64,000 bases of DNA from Nipponacmea schrenckii (taxonomy: Eukaryota > Mollusca > Gastropoda > Lottiidae), in assembly GCA_030562195.1 (NCBI GenBank), contig JAUJPP010000003.1, positions 29,022,602-29,086,601 on the forward strand. The letters run 5' to 3'. Positions 1-10,422 of the stretch are shown here, piece by piece; positions within the stretch are counted from its first letter, which is position 1, and each line of letters begins with the position of its first letter. Both the position numbers and the translations under genes were made by a program. The notes under the pieces are model-generated. The model made no database searches. It was not told the origin of the DNA and saw only the letters and a list, made by a program, of their open reading frames with translations.

Positions 1-985
1 TACCAGCTGATAGATCTCAATTTTAGACAGTTTTACAGGTGATAGATCTCAATTTTAGACAGTTTTACAAGCTAAAAGATCTTAATTCAAGACAGTTTTA
101 CCAGCTGATAGATCTCAATTTTAGACATTTTTACCAGCTGATACGTCTCAATTGTACACAGTTTTACCAGCTGATAAATCTCAATTTTAGACAGTTTTTT
201 TACCGGCTGATAGATCTCAATTTTACAGTTTTACAAGCTGATAGATCTTAATTCAAGACAGTTTTACCAGCTGATAGATCTCAATTTTAGACATTTTACC
301 AGCTGATACGTCTCAATTGTACACAGTTTTACCAGTTGATAGATCTCAATTTTAGACAGTTTTACAAGCTGATAGATCTCAATTTTAGACAGTTTTACCA
401 GCTGATAGACTCAGTTATATACAACTTTACCAGTTGATAGATCTCATTTTTAGACAGTTTTACCAGCTGATAGATCTCAATTTTACACAGTTTACCAGCT
501 GATAGATCTCAATTTTTGACAGCTTTACAAGCTGATAGATCTCAATTTTAGACAGTTTACCAACCGATAGATCTCAATTTCAAACAGTTTTACCAGCTGA
601 TAGATCTCGATTTCAGACAGCTTTACCAGTTGATAGATCTCGATTTCAGACAGTTTTACCAACTGATAGACTCAGTTATATACAACTTTACTAGTTGATA
701 GATCTCATTGTTAGACAGTTTTACCAGCTGATAGATCTCGATTTCAGACAGTTTTACCAACTGATAGACTCAGTTATATACAACTTTACCAGTTGATAGA
801 TCTCATTGTTAGACAGCTTTGCCAGCTGATAGACTCAGTTATAGACAGTTTTACCAGCTGATAGATCTCAATTTTACACAGTTTACCAACCGATAGATCT
901 AAATTTTAGACAGCTTTACCAGCTGATAGATCTCGATTTCAGACAACTTTACCAGTTGATAGATCTCGATTTCAGAGATACATGT
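1..985. repeat. 33-bp satellite array, first block (about 30 copies)
   Basis: The basic unit reads TACCAGCTGATAGATCTCAA then TTTTAGACAGTTT. Shorter variants with GACTCAGTTATATACAACTT are interspersed. The array runs off the left edge of the window. Period 33 leaves spurious open frames. Confidence 0.92.
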
Positions 986-1710
986 ATACCCTAACTTCGT
1001 GGCTTTGTAGATGAGCACCATTTTTCTGTGTACTATGGATGTGTTGGTCTACTTCGTTCCAACTAGGATGACTGCAACCTTGCTGTAATTACCATTCCAG
1101 TACCCCAACAATAAATTGTTTGCAAGTTTAAAAGACCGCCCAGTTTGTCTGCTTTGGGCTAATTTTCAACTTCTTCTCATGTCTAGTCTTTAGAATAAAC
1201 AGATGTCAATGTCTGTCTTTATTCATCGTGGAAGTGTGAGACACAAGCTACATTTTATATCCATGTTGTGTAGATCTTTGTTTAATCTTGGTTTTTCAGA
1301 GTATTATTCCTAAATTAAAGGAAAGATTATCATGAGATGGGAGATAATCGAAAAATTATAGGTAATAATCAGACTACAGTTAATTCCTTATATTTCCACG
1401 TTTGACTTCTACATAGATGTATCAAAATCAGGTGAAGGGTGAACACAAAATAATTAATATTCGTCTTGTTGGGTAGTGGCCCTGTAATCAATGTAGGTTC
1501 TTTCTGGCGTTAATTCTGACAGGAACTGTTACTATGGTAACCTTATAACATCATCAAGCCAAGTTAGACGCCCTCTTCTTTCCATAAACATGTCAGAACT
1601 GTTAAAAGTAAGTAGTTTCAGATAGTAATTCTCTTTGAACTGGAAGCGTTTTCCGGGAGCCGACAAATAATTAATTCACTGTTAATAAATATATGATATA
1701 TAAAATATGG

Positions 1711-2170
1711 TTTTCCGATGAAAATTGATAATTTGATCCGGTGGAAACGACTTCCAAAATCGCGTCAGATGTAGGCCTATTCTCCGGGTTTCCTAGTTTG
1801 TAAAGTTTTCCGGGGGAGAACCCCCGAAACATCCCGCCATGTCGGTAAAACGCAGAATAAGTCGACAAAGGACATAGAAAACATATGCTTTTCCGATGAA
1901 AATTGATAATTTGGTCCAGTGGAAAAGACTTCCAAAATCGCGTCAGATGTATTCTCCGGGTTTCCCAGTTTGGAAAATTTTCCGGGGGAGAACACCCGAA
2001 ACCCCCCGCCATGTCGGTAAAACGCAGAATAAGTCGACAAAGGACATAGAAAACATATGCTTTTCCGATGAAAATTGATAATTTGGTCCAGTGGAAAAGA
2101 CTTCCAAAATCGCTTCAGATGTATTCTCCGGGTTTCCAGGGAAGGACCCCCCGAACCCCCCGCCACTGCA
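1711..2170. repeat. About 175-bp tandem repeat, three copies
   Basis: Copies begin TTTTCCGATGAAAATTGATA at 1711, 1889 and 2061. Each contains a GC-rich stretch with CCGGGTTTCC and CCGGGGGAGAA and ends GTCGACAAAGGACATAGAAA. The third copy is truncated and runs into CCCCGAACCCCCCGCCACTG. A second set lies at 5310-5760. Confidence 0.85.
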
Positions 2171-2371
2171 AGGGTCGAATACGAAGGCCTTTGGCCTGCA
2201 GGACTTGCCTTGGAAAAATCACCTTTCAGTCCCCCCTCTCAGACATATTCTAGATACACCCCTGATTGATATGGTTTTCTAAGGTTTAGGATTTGCTATA
2301 ACGATGGATTTCGTTCGTGTATTATGTATATACCTAAAAGTGCGAGTAAGTTACTTTTGCCCCCGGAAGAA

Positions 2372-2491
2372 CACGTGTTCGTCGGTAAAACTTATACGTT
2401 ACACGTGTTCGTCGGTAAAACTTATACGTTACACGTGTTCGTCGGTAAAACTTAGACGTTACACGTGTTCGTCGGTAAAACTTAGCCGTTA
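2372..2491. repeat. 30-bp tandem repeat, four copies
   Basis: The unit is CACGTGTTCGTCGGTAAAAC plus TTA(T/G)ACGTTA. Each unit holds a CACGTG. It is followed by a run of C. It recurs at 5969-6090. Confidence 0.88.
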
Positions 2492-2778
2492 CACCACCTC
2501 CCCCCCCCCCCCCAGCCAAAATGGTCACGGTACGCCCCTGTTGATCATGAAGTCGTCTAAGTGTAATTATACCAGAAAAAATTCCCTCATTGCACACTTT
2601 GGCAATGTCTTCATACATGTGTACAGGTCATGAAAAAAAATCGGGAGATCTGCCTTGAAAAATCGGAAGATTGGGTGAAAAATCGGTAAAGTGTATAAAT
2701 TCATGAATTATGAAAACATGGATATAATGTTGTTCCCAACCCTCCAAATTAATGTTACTTTTTCCAAAATTGTAATTC

Positions 2779-3019
2779 ATGACTTCTCTCTATCATGACT
2801 TCTCTCTATCATGACTTCTCTCCATAATGACTTCTCTCCATCATGACTTCTCTCCATCATGACTTCTCTCCATCATGACTTCTCTCCATAATGACTTCTC
2901 TCTATCATGACTTCTCTCCATCATGACTTCTCTCCATCATGACTTCTCTCTATCATGACTTCTCTCCATCATGACTTCTCTCCATCATGACTTCTCTCTA
3001 TCATGACTTCTCTCTATCA
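2779..3019. repeat. 16-bp tandem repeat, about 15 copies
   Basis: The unit is CATGACTTCTCTC(C/T)AT, pyrimidine-rich. It recurs at 6361-6550 with an interruption near 6410. Confidence 0.9.
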
Positions 3020-3162
3020 TTAATTGCACAGAATGAAAGGAAAAGTCTTGTCTTATCCACAACAGCTCAAACAGGACCAAATGAAAAGGAAGGTAATTAA
3101 CAATATGAACAACTAAATTTTAATTCAATTTTTATTTTAAAAATAAAAAGACAATGGAATGT

Positions 3163-4562
3163 TTGATAGCTGATAGATCTCAATTTTAGACAGTTTTTTT
3201 ACCAGCTGATAGATCTCAATTTTACAGTTTTACCAGCTGATACGTTTCAATTGTACACAGTTTTACCAGTAGATAGATCTCAATTTTAGACATTTTTACC
3301 AGCTGATACGTCTCAATTGTACACAGTTTTACCAGCTGATAGATCTCAATTTAGACAGTTTTTTTTACCAGCTGATAGATCTCAATTTTACAGTTTTACA
3401 AGCTGATAGATCTTAATTCAAGACAGTTTTACCAGCTGATAGATCTCGATTTTAGACATTTTTACCAGCTGATACGTTTCAATTGTACACAGTGTTACCA
3501 GTAGATAGATCTCAATTTTAGACAGTTTTACAAGCTGATAGATCTCAATTTTACACAATTTACCAGCTGATAGATCTTAATTTTTGATAGATCTCAATTT
3601 GAGGCAGTTTACCAACCGATAGATCTCAATTTTAGACAGTTTTACCAGCTGATAGATCTCGATTTCAGACAGTTTTACCAACTGATAGACTCAGTTATAT
3701 ACAACTTTACTAGTTGATAGATCTCATTGTTAGACAGCTTTGCCAGCTGATAGACTCAGTTATAGACTGCTTACCAGTTGATAGATCTCGATTTCAGACA
3801 GCTTTACCAGTTGATAAACTCATTTATAGACAACTTTACCAGTTGATAGATCTCGATTTCAGACAGCTTTACCAGTTGATAGATCTCATTTATAGACAAC
3901 TTTACCAGTTGATAGATCTCAATTTTACAGTTTTACAAGCTGATAGATCTTAATTCAAGACAGTTTTACCAGCTGATAGATCTCGATTTTAGACATTTTT
4001 ACCAGCTGATACGTTTCAATTGTACACAGTTTTACCAGTAGATAGATCTCAATTTTAGACAGTTTTAAAAGCTATAGATCTCAATTTTACACAATTTACC
4101 AGCTGATAGATCTTAATTTTTGATAGATCTCAATTTGAGGCAGTTTACCAACCGATAGATCTCAATTTTAGACAGTTTTACCAGCTGATAGATCTCGATT
4201 TCAGACAGTTTTACCAACTGATAGACTCAGTTATATACAACTTTACCAGTTGATAGATCTCATTGTTAGACAGCTTTGCCAGCTGATAGACTCAGTTATA
4301 GACTGCTTACCAGTTGATAGATCTCTATTTCAGACAGCTTTACCAGTTGATAGAACTCATTTATAGACAACTTTACCAGTTGATAGATCTCGATTTCAGA
4401 CAGCTTTACCAGTTGATAGATCTCATTTATAGACAACTTTACCAGTTGATAGACTCAGTTATAGACAGCTTTACCAGTTGATAGATCTCGATTTCAGACA
4501 GCTCTACCAGTTGATAGATCTCATTTATAGACAACTTTACCAGTTGATAGATCTCGATTTCA
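3163..4562. repeat. 33-bp satellite array, second block (about 42 copies)
   Basis: Same unit family as the array at 1-985, with the same variants in similar order toward its right end. It contains an internal duplication: 3414-3770 and 3952-4310 are nearly identical. The left boundary is a clean junction (TTTGATA|GCTGATAGATC). Confidence 0.92.
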
Positions 4563-6691
4563 GAGATACATGTATACCCTAACTTCGTGGCTTTGTAGAT
4601 GAGCACCATTTTTCTGTGTACTATGGATGTGTTGGTCTACTTCGTTCCAACCAGGATGACTGCAACCTTGCTGTAATTACCATTCCAGTACCCCAACAAT
4701 AAATTGTTTGCAAGTTTAAAAGACCGCCCCAGTTTGTCTTCTTTGGGCTAATTTTCAACTTCTTCTCATGTCTAGTCTTTAGAATAAACAGATGTCAATG
4801 TCTGTCTTTATTCATCGTGGAAGTGTGAGACACAAGCTACATTTTATATCCATGTTGTGTAGATCTTTGTTTTAAACTTGGTTTTTCAGAGTATTATTCC
4901 TAAATTAAAGGAAAGATTATCATGAGATGGGGGATAATCGAAAAAATTTTAGGTAATAATCAGACTACAGTTAATTCCTTATATTTCCACGTTTTTGCTT
5001 CTACATAGATGTATCAAAATCAGGTGAAGGGTGAACACAAAATAATTATTATTCGTCTTGTTGGGTAGTGGCCCTGTAATCAATGTAGGTTCTTTCTGGC
5101 GTTAATTCTGACAGGAACTGTTACTATGGTAACAGAATAACATCATCAAGCCAAGTTAGACGCCCTCTTCTTTCCATAAACATGTCAGAACTGTTAAAAG
5201 TAAGTAGTTTCAGATAGTAATTCTCTTTGAACTGGAAGCGTTTTACGGGAGCCGACTAATAATTGTCAATAAATTCATTGTTAATAAATATATAATATAT
5301 AAAATATGGTTTTCCGATGAAAATTGATAATTTGATCCGGTGGAAACGACTTCCAAAATCGCGTCAGATGTAGGCCTATTCTCCGGGTTTCCTAGTTTGT
5401 AAAGTTTTCCGGGGGAGAACCCCCGAAACATCCCGCCATGTCGGTAAACGCAGAATAGGTCGAAAAAGGAAATAGAAAACATATGCTTTTCCGATGAAAA
5501 TTGATAATTTGATCCAGTGGAAAAGACTTCCAAAATCGCGTCAGTTGTATTCTCCGGGTTTCCCAGTTTGGGAAATTTTCCGGGGAGAACACCCGAAACG
5601 CCATGTCGGTAAAACGCAGAATAAGGCGACAAAGGACATAGAAAACATATGGTTTTCCGATGAAAATTGATAATTTGGTCCAGTGGAAAAGACTTCCAAA
5701 ATCGCTTCAGATGTATTCTCCGGGTTTCCAGGGAAGGACCCCCCGAACCCCCCGCCACTGCAAGGGTCGAATACGAAGGCCTTTGGTCTGCAGGACTTGC
5801 CTTGGAAAAATCACCTTTCAGTCCCCCCCCCCTTCTCAGGCATATTCTAGATACACCCCTGATTGATATGGTTTTAAAAGGTTTAGGATTTGCCATAACG
5901 ATGGATTTCGTTCGTGTATAATCTATATACTTAAAAGTGAGAGTAAGTTACTTTTGCCCCCGGAAGAACACGTGTTCGTCGGTAAAACTTAGACGTTACA
6001 CGTGTTCGTCGGTAAAACTTAGACGTTAGACGTGTTCGTCGGTAAAACTTAGACGTTACACGTGTTCGTCGGTAAAACTTAGCCGTTACACCACCCCCCC
6101 CCCCCCAGCCAAAATGGTCACGGTACGCCCCTGTTGATCATGAAGTCGTCTAATTATACCAGAAAAAATTCCCTTATTGCACACTTTAGCAATGTCTTCA
6201 TACATGTGTACAGGTCATGAAAAAAAATCGGGAGATCTGTCTTGAAAAATCGGGAGATTGGGTGAAAAATCGGTAAAGTGTATAAATTTATTTATGAAAC
6301 ATGGATATAATGTTGTTCCCAACCCTCCAAATTAATGTTACTTTTTCCAAAATTGTAATTCATGACCCCTTTTACTCTATCATGACTTCTTTCTATCATG
6401 ACTCTCTCTCGTTTTTATTTTAAAGACTTCTCTCTATCATGACTTCTCCCCATCATGACTTCTCTCCATCATGACTTCTCTCTATCATGACTTCTCTCAT
6501 CATGACTTCTCTCCATCATGACTTCTCTCTATCATGACTTCTCTCTATCATTAATTGCACAGAATGAAAGGAAAAGTCTTGTCTTATCCACAACAGCTCA
6601 AACAGGACCAAATGAAAAGGAAGGTAATTAACAATATGAACAACTAAATTTTAATTCAATTTTTATTTTAAAAATAAAAAGAAGATGGAAT
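4560..6691. repeat. Segmental duplication, copy 2 of the 2.1-kb spacer
   Basis: Pairs with 972-3162. The right end diverges after GGAATGTTTGATA, where copy 1 enters the 33-bp array and this copy enters AT-rich unique sequence. Inner arrays: about 175 bp x3 (5310-5760), 30 bp x4 (5969-6090), 16 bp (6361-6550, interrupted). Confidence 0.9.
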
Positions 6692-6902
6692 GTTTGATAA
6701 TATTTACATGGAAACTAAAAAATAAAATCTACATTTTGTAAAATTTCAGAGTAAAAATATACAAATTGCTTAAATCATTGCAAAAACATGAAAATAAAAA
6801 TGATATATTTGAATTGGAATGAAGATGAAAATTTGCAGGTTATTTTATATTGTTTTATAAGGTGAAGACTTGAAGCAGGAGTTTTCAGTGAATTTTAACA
6901 AA
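6692..6902. other. AT-rich spacer, no feature seen
   Basis: Unique AT-rich DNA between the segmental duplication and the 64-bp array. Confidence 0.6.
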
Positions 6903-8400
6903 TAAAATATTAGCTATGTGGACTCTCTGAAAGGAATGTCAAGTTGACAAACCTAAATATCAATAAACATTATTAGCTATGTGGACTCTCTGAAAGGAAT
7001 GTCAAGTTGACAAACCTAAATACCAAATAAACATTATTAGCTATGTGGACTCTCTGAAAGGGATGTCAAGTTGACAAACTAAATACCAATAAACATTATT
7101 AGCTATGTGGACTCTCTGAAAGGGATGTCGAATTGACAAACTTACATACCGAATAAACATTATTAGCTATGTGGACTCTCTGAAAGGAATGTCAAGTTGA
7201 CAAACCTAAATACCAATAAACATTATTAGCTATGTGGACTCTCTGAAAGGGATGTCAAGTTGACAAACTTAAATACCCAATAAACATTATTAGCTATGTG
7301 GACTCTCTGAAAGGGATGTCAAGTTGACAAACTTACATACCAAATAAACATTATTAGCTATGTGGACTCTCTGAAAGGGATGTCAAGTTGACAAACTTAC
7401 ATACCGAATAAACATTATTAGCTATGTGGACTCTCTGAAAGGGATGTCAAGTTGACAAACTTACATACCAAATAAACAATATTAGCTATGTGGACTCTCT
7501 GAAAGGGATGTCAAGTTGACAAACTTACATACCAAATAAACAATATTAGCTATGTGGACTCTCTGAAAGGGATGTCAAGTTGACAAACTTACATACCAAA
7601 TAAACAATATTAGCTATGTGGACTCTCTGAAAGGGATGTCAAGTTGACAAACTTACATACCAAATAAACAATATTAGCTATGTGGACTCTCTGAAAGGGA
7701 TGTCAAGTTGACAAACTTACATACCAAATAAACATTATTAGCTATGTGGACTCTCTGAAAGGGATGTCAAGTTGACAAACTTACATACCAAATAAACATT
7801 ATTAGCTATGTGGACTCTCTGAAAGGGATGTCAAGTTGACAAACTTACATACCAAATAAACATTATTAGCTATGTGGACTCTCTGAAAGGGATGTCAAGT
7901 TGACAAACTTAATACCAATAAACATTATTACTATGTGGACTCTCTGAAAGGGATGTCAAGTTGACAAATTAATACCAAATAAACATTATTAGCTATGTGG
8001 ACTCTCTGAAAGGGATGTCAAGTTGACAAACTTAATACCAAATAAACATTATTAGCTATGTGGACTCTCTGAAAGGGATGTCAAGTTGACAAACCTTAAT
8101 ACCAAATAAACATTATTAGCTATGTGGACTCTCTGAAAGGGATGTCAAGTTGACAAACCTTAATACCAAATAAACATTATTAGCTATGTGGACTCTCTGA
8201 AAGGGATGTCAAGTTGACAAACCTAAATACCAAATAAACATTATTAGCTATGTGGACTCTCTGAAAGGGATGTCAAGTTGACAAACCTAAATACCAAATA
8301 AACATTATTAGCTATGTGGACTCTCTGAAAGGGATGTCAAGTTGACAAACCTAAATACCAAATAAACATTATTAGCTATGTGGACTCTCTGAAGGAGATG
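6903..8400. repeat. 64-bp tandem array, about 23 copies
   Basis: The unit contains ATTAGCTATGTGGACTCTCT, GAAAGGGATGTCAAGTTGAC and AAACTTACATACCAAATAAA. Neighbouring copies share private variants (for example AAACAATATTAGC in four consecutive units near 7480-7700), a sign of recent local amplification. Decayed copies continue to about 8560. Confidence 0.93.
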
Positions 8401-8751
8401 TTGAGTTGACAAACATGAAACACTATTAAAAATGTTGAAAGAAAGGGATGCTTGGTTACCAAAAAGAATACCCAACATACATTGTTAACTATGTGAACTC
8501 TAGAAAAGGATTGCAGAAATGAAAATCACATGATTAGGTGTGTGGACTCTCTGAAAGAGATACCATATCAAAGAACCTAGTCACAGAACCAAGTGTAAGG
8601 AACTATATTTCTTACAAGAAAGAGAAATTCTACGTAACTAAAGAAAATTTCTATTCAATATACAATACAATGATAAAATGTAAAAATTTCAAAAAAATAA
8701 AATTTTCTGATGAGAAGAAATAAATAAAAACAAAATTGTATTTTAACAAAA
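8401..8751. other. Decayed 64-bp units and AT-rich sequence
   Basis: Fragments such as TGTGGACTCTCTGAAAGAGA (8540) show this is eroded array. Nothing else was seen. Confidence 0.6.
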
Positions 8752-8850
8752 AATAAACAAACAGACAGATAGATAATAAACAAACAGACAGATAGATAAT
8801 AAACAGACAGATAGATAATAAACAGACAGATAGATAATAAACAAACAGAA
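8752..8850. repeat. Microsatellite of ACAGACAGATAGATAATAA type
   Basis: Five consecutive units of about 19-23 bp of AAACAGACAGATAGATAAT. Confidence 0.9.
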
Positions 8851-8909
8851 TGGACAAATAACTAGTCAATAAATTCTACAGTCAGTTTCAGTGAGGGTAG
8901 AATTCATCA

Positions 8910-9275
8910 GAAACTATCGCGTCGTTCTGACGTCATAGAAATAACAGACCTGAACCTAATTGGAGTCCATTAAATTACAACACAGACTAAATCAGTCGAA
9001 TGATGTAAAGGGTCATGATATTTTCCCATTTGAAACTATCGCATCATTCTTACGTCATAGAAATAACAGACCTGAACCTAATTGGAGTCCATTAAATTAC
9101 AACACCAGACTAAATCAGTCAATGATGTAAAGGGTCGTGATATTTTCCCATTTGAAACTATCGTGTCGTTCTTACATCATAGAAATAACAGACCTGAACC
9201 TAATTTGAGTTCATTAAATTACAACACCAGACTAAATCAGTTGAATGATGTAAAGGGTCATGATATTTTCTGGTG
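8910..9275. repeat. 122-bp tandem repeat, three copies
   Basis: Copies start GAAACTATCG at 8910, 9032 and 9154, with the shared inner text ACAGACCTGAACCTAATT and TGATGTAAAGGGTCATGATA. The last copy continues into a flank that is also present with the repeat at 42640-42775, so the source is a dispersed element. Confidence 0.88.
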
Positions 9276-10422
9276 TAGAAAAGTAGTTTGGTGAGGTCAG
9301 ACCTTTAAAATGTCTCCTAATTATCCTTGAATGGGTAGAATATTGTTAGAGTCAGTAAGGGGCATGTATTTAGAGGGAAGGGAGGGGGGTCTGGGTGATA
9401 TTTTTTCACATTGATAATGTCCATCTTCAAGTTTTATAAAATTGCATTTTTCTAATTGTTTATTTCAAATGTAGAATTATCAAACTTCATTTTTCATAGG
9501 ACCAAGAATATTTTTTAGGTTCAAGGATATTTCTGAAAAGGGGTAACAGTATTTATTGAGAGCGAGGGGTGGGGGAGGGAGGTGTACTGTAATAAGGCTA
9601 TGTGTAAAAACAGACCAGTTTTTCCTGTGCCTAATACAGATCATTGACTGACTAATTAACAGGCACAGAAAATATTTCAACAATATTACATACAATAACA
9701 ATTTTAACAAAAACAACCAGTTTAAAATTTCTTGGTTCATTTAAACTAACACAGTTCCACACTTAACAATAAATAGAGTTATTGCCCTTTCCTACCTCAA
9801 ATACTTATTTCTATTTTTGACTCGAAATTTCAAAAAACATCAAAAATATAAACTTTGAGGTAGAAGATATAATAACACTTATATTGACTCCAGTATTTTT
9901 TGTTCACCAGAATCAACCGTTTCCCTGATGTGCTTGGCATTAGCTTTCTGAATTGTTTTCCTCATATGCCCACAATGGCATGTACATCCTCTTTAATGCC
10001 AGTTGTCCTGATGAGGATTGTGTATCTGAAACATGAGTGAAACAATAGAACATTGTGAGCTTTCACCTAGTTATGATCAAGGTTACTTCTGTGCTCTAAG
10101 CCAACTCCATACATCTCTTTTCGAACCACATCCCTAGAAGGGTATTCTCTCACACATGCGCTTCTATACTCCAGGTTACCATGGTGACCTTCATGTTCTT
10201 TTCCAAACCAGGAGGAGATAACACTATTGATAGCACCTACTAACAGACGTCAGTCAGATTGCCATGGTGACTTCCCACACATCTTCACACTTTTAACCTT
10301 GGAGATAATTTTAACAGGAAATAACAGTTGTCAATAACAACGTCTACTCCCTAGTTACATTTTCAACCTGGAGGGGGAGGGGATTATTATACTATAACAC
10401 AATTGAACAGATGTCAAATCTT
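9276..10422 (-). other. 3' flank and likely 3' UTR of the NHS-family gene
   Basis: It follows the stop at 10423 in the minus direction. A minus-strand ATTAAA lies at 9992-9997 and an AATAAA at 9552-9557; either could end the transcript. Two G-rich patches (9360-9400, 9545-9590) resemble the one at 13315-13430. No gene was seen. Confidence 0.45.

Larger units (their letters stand above)
972..3162. repeat. Segmental duplication, copy 1 of the 2.1-kb spacer
   Basis: From GAGATACATGTATACCCTAA onward this stretch is almost identical to 4560-6691. The offset falls from 3588 to 3531 bp because the inner short arrays differ in copy number. It holds a roughly 175-bp repeat in three copies (1711-2170), a 30-bp repeat (2372-2491) and a 16-bp repeat (2779-3019). 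No credible gene was seen. Confidence 0.9.

Noticed and set aside
5243..5896. A 217-codon minus-strand ORF
   Set aside because: It covers the roughly 175-bp tandem repeat; the duplicated copy at 1671-2166 has the frame broken, and the peptide itself is a tandem repeat. Treated as repeat-derived.
6903..8400. CRISPR-like array
   Set aside because: There are no unique spacers: whole 64-bp units repeat, and the genome is eukaryotic.
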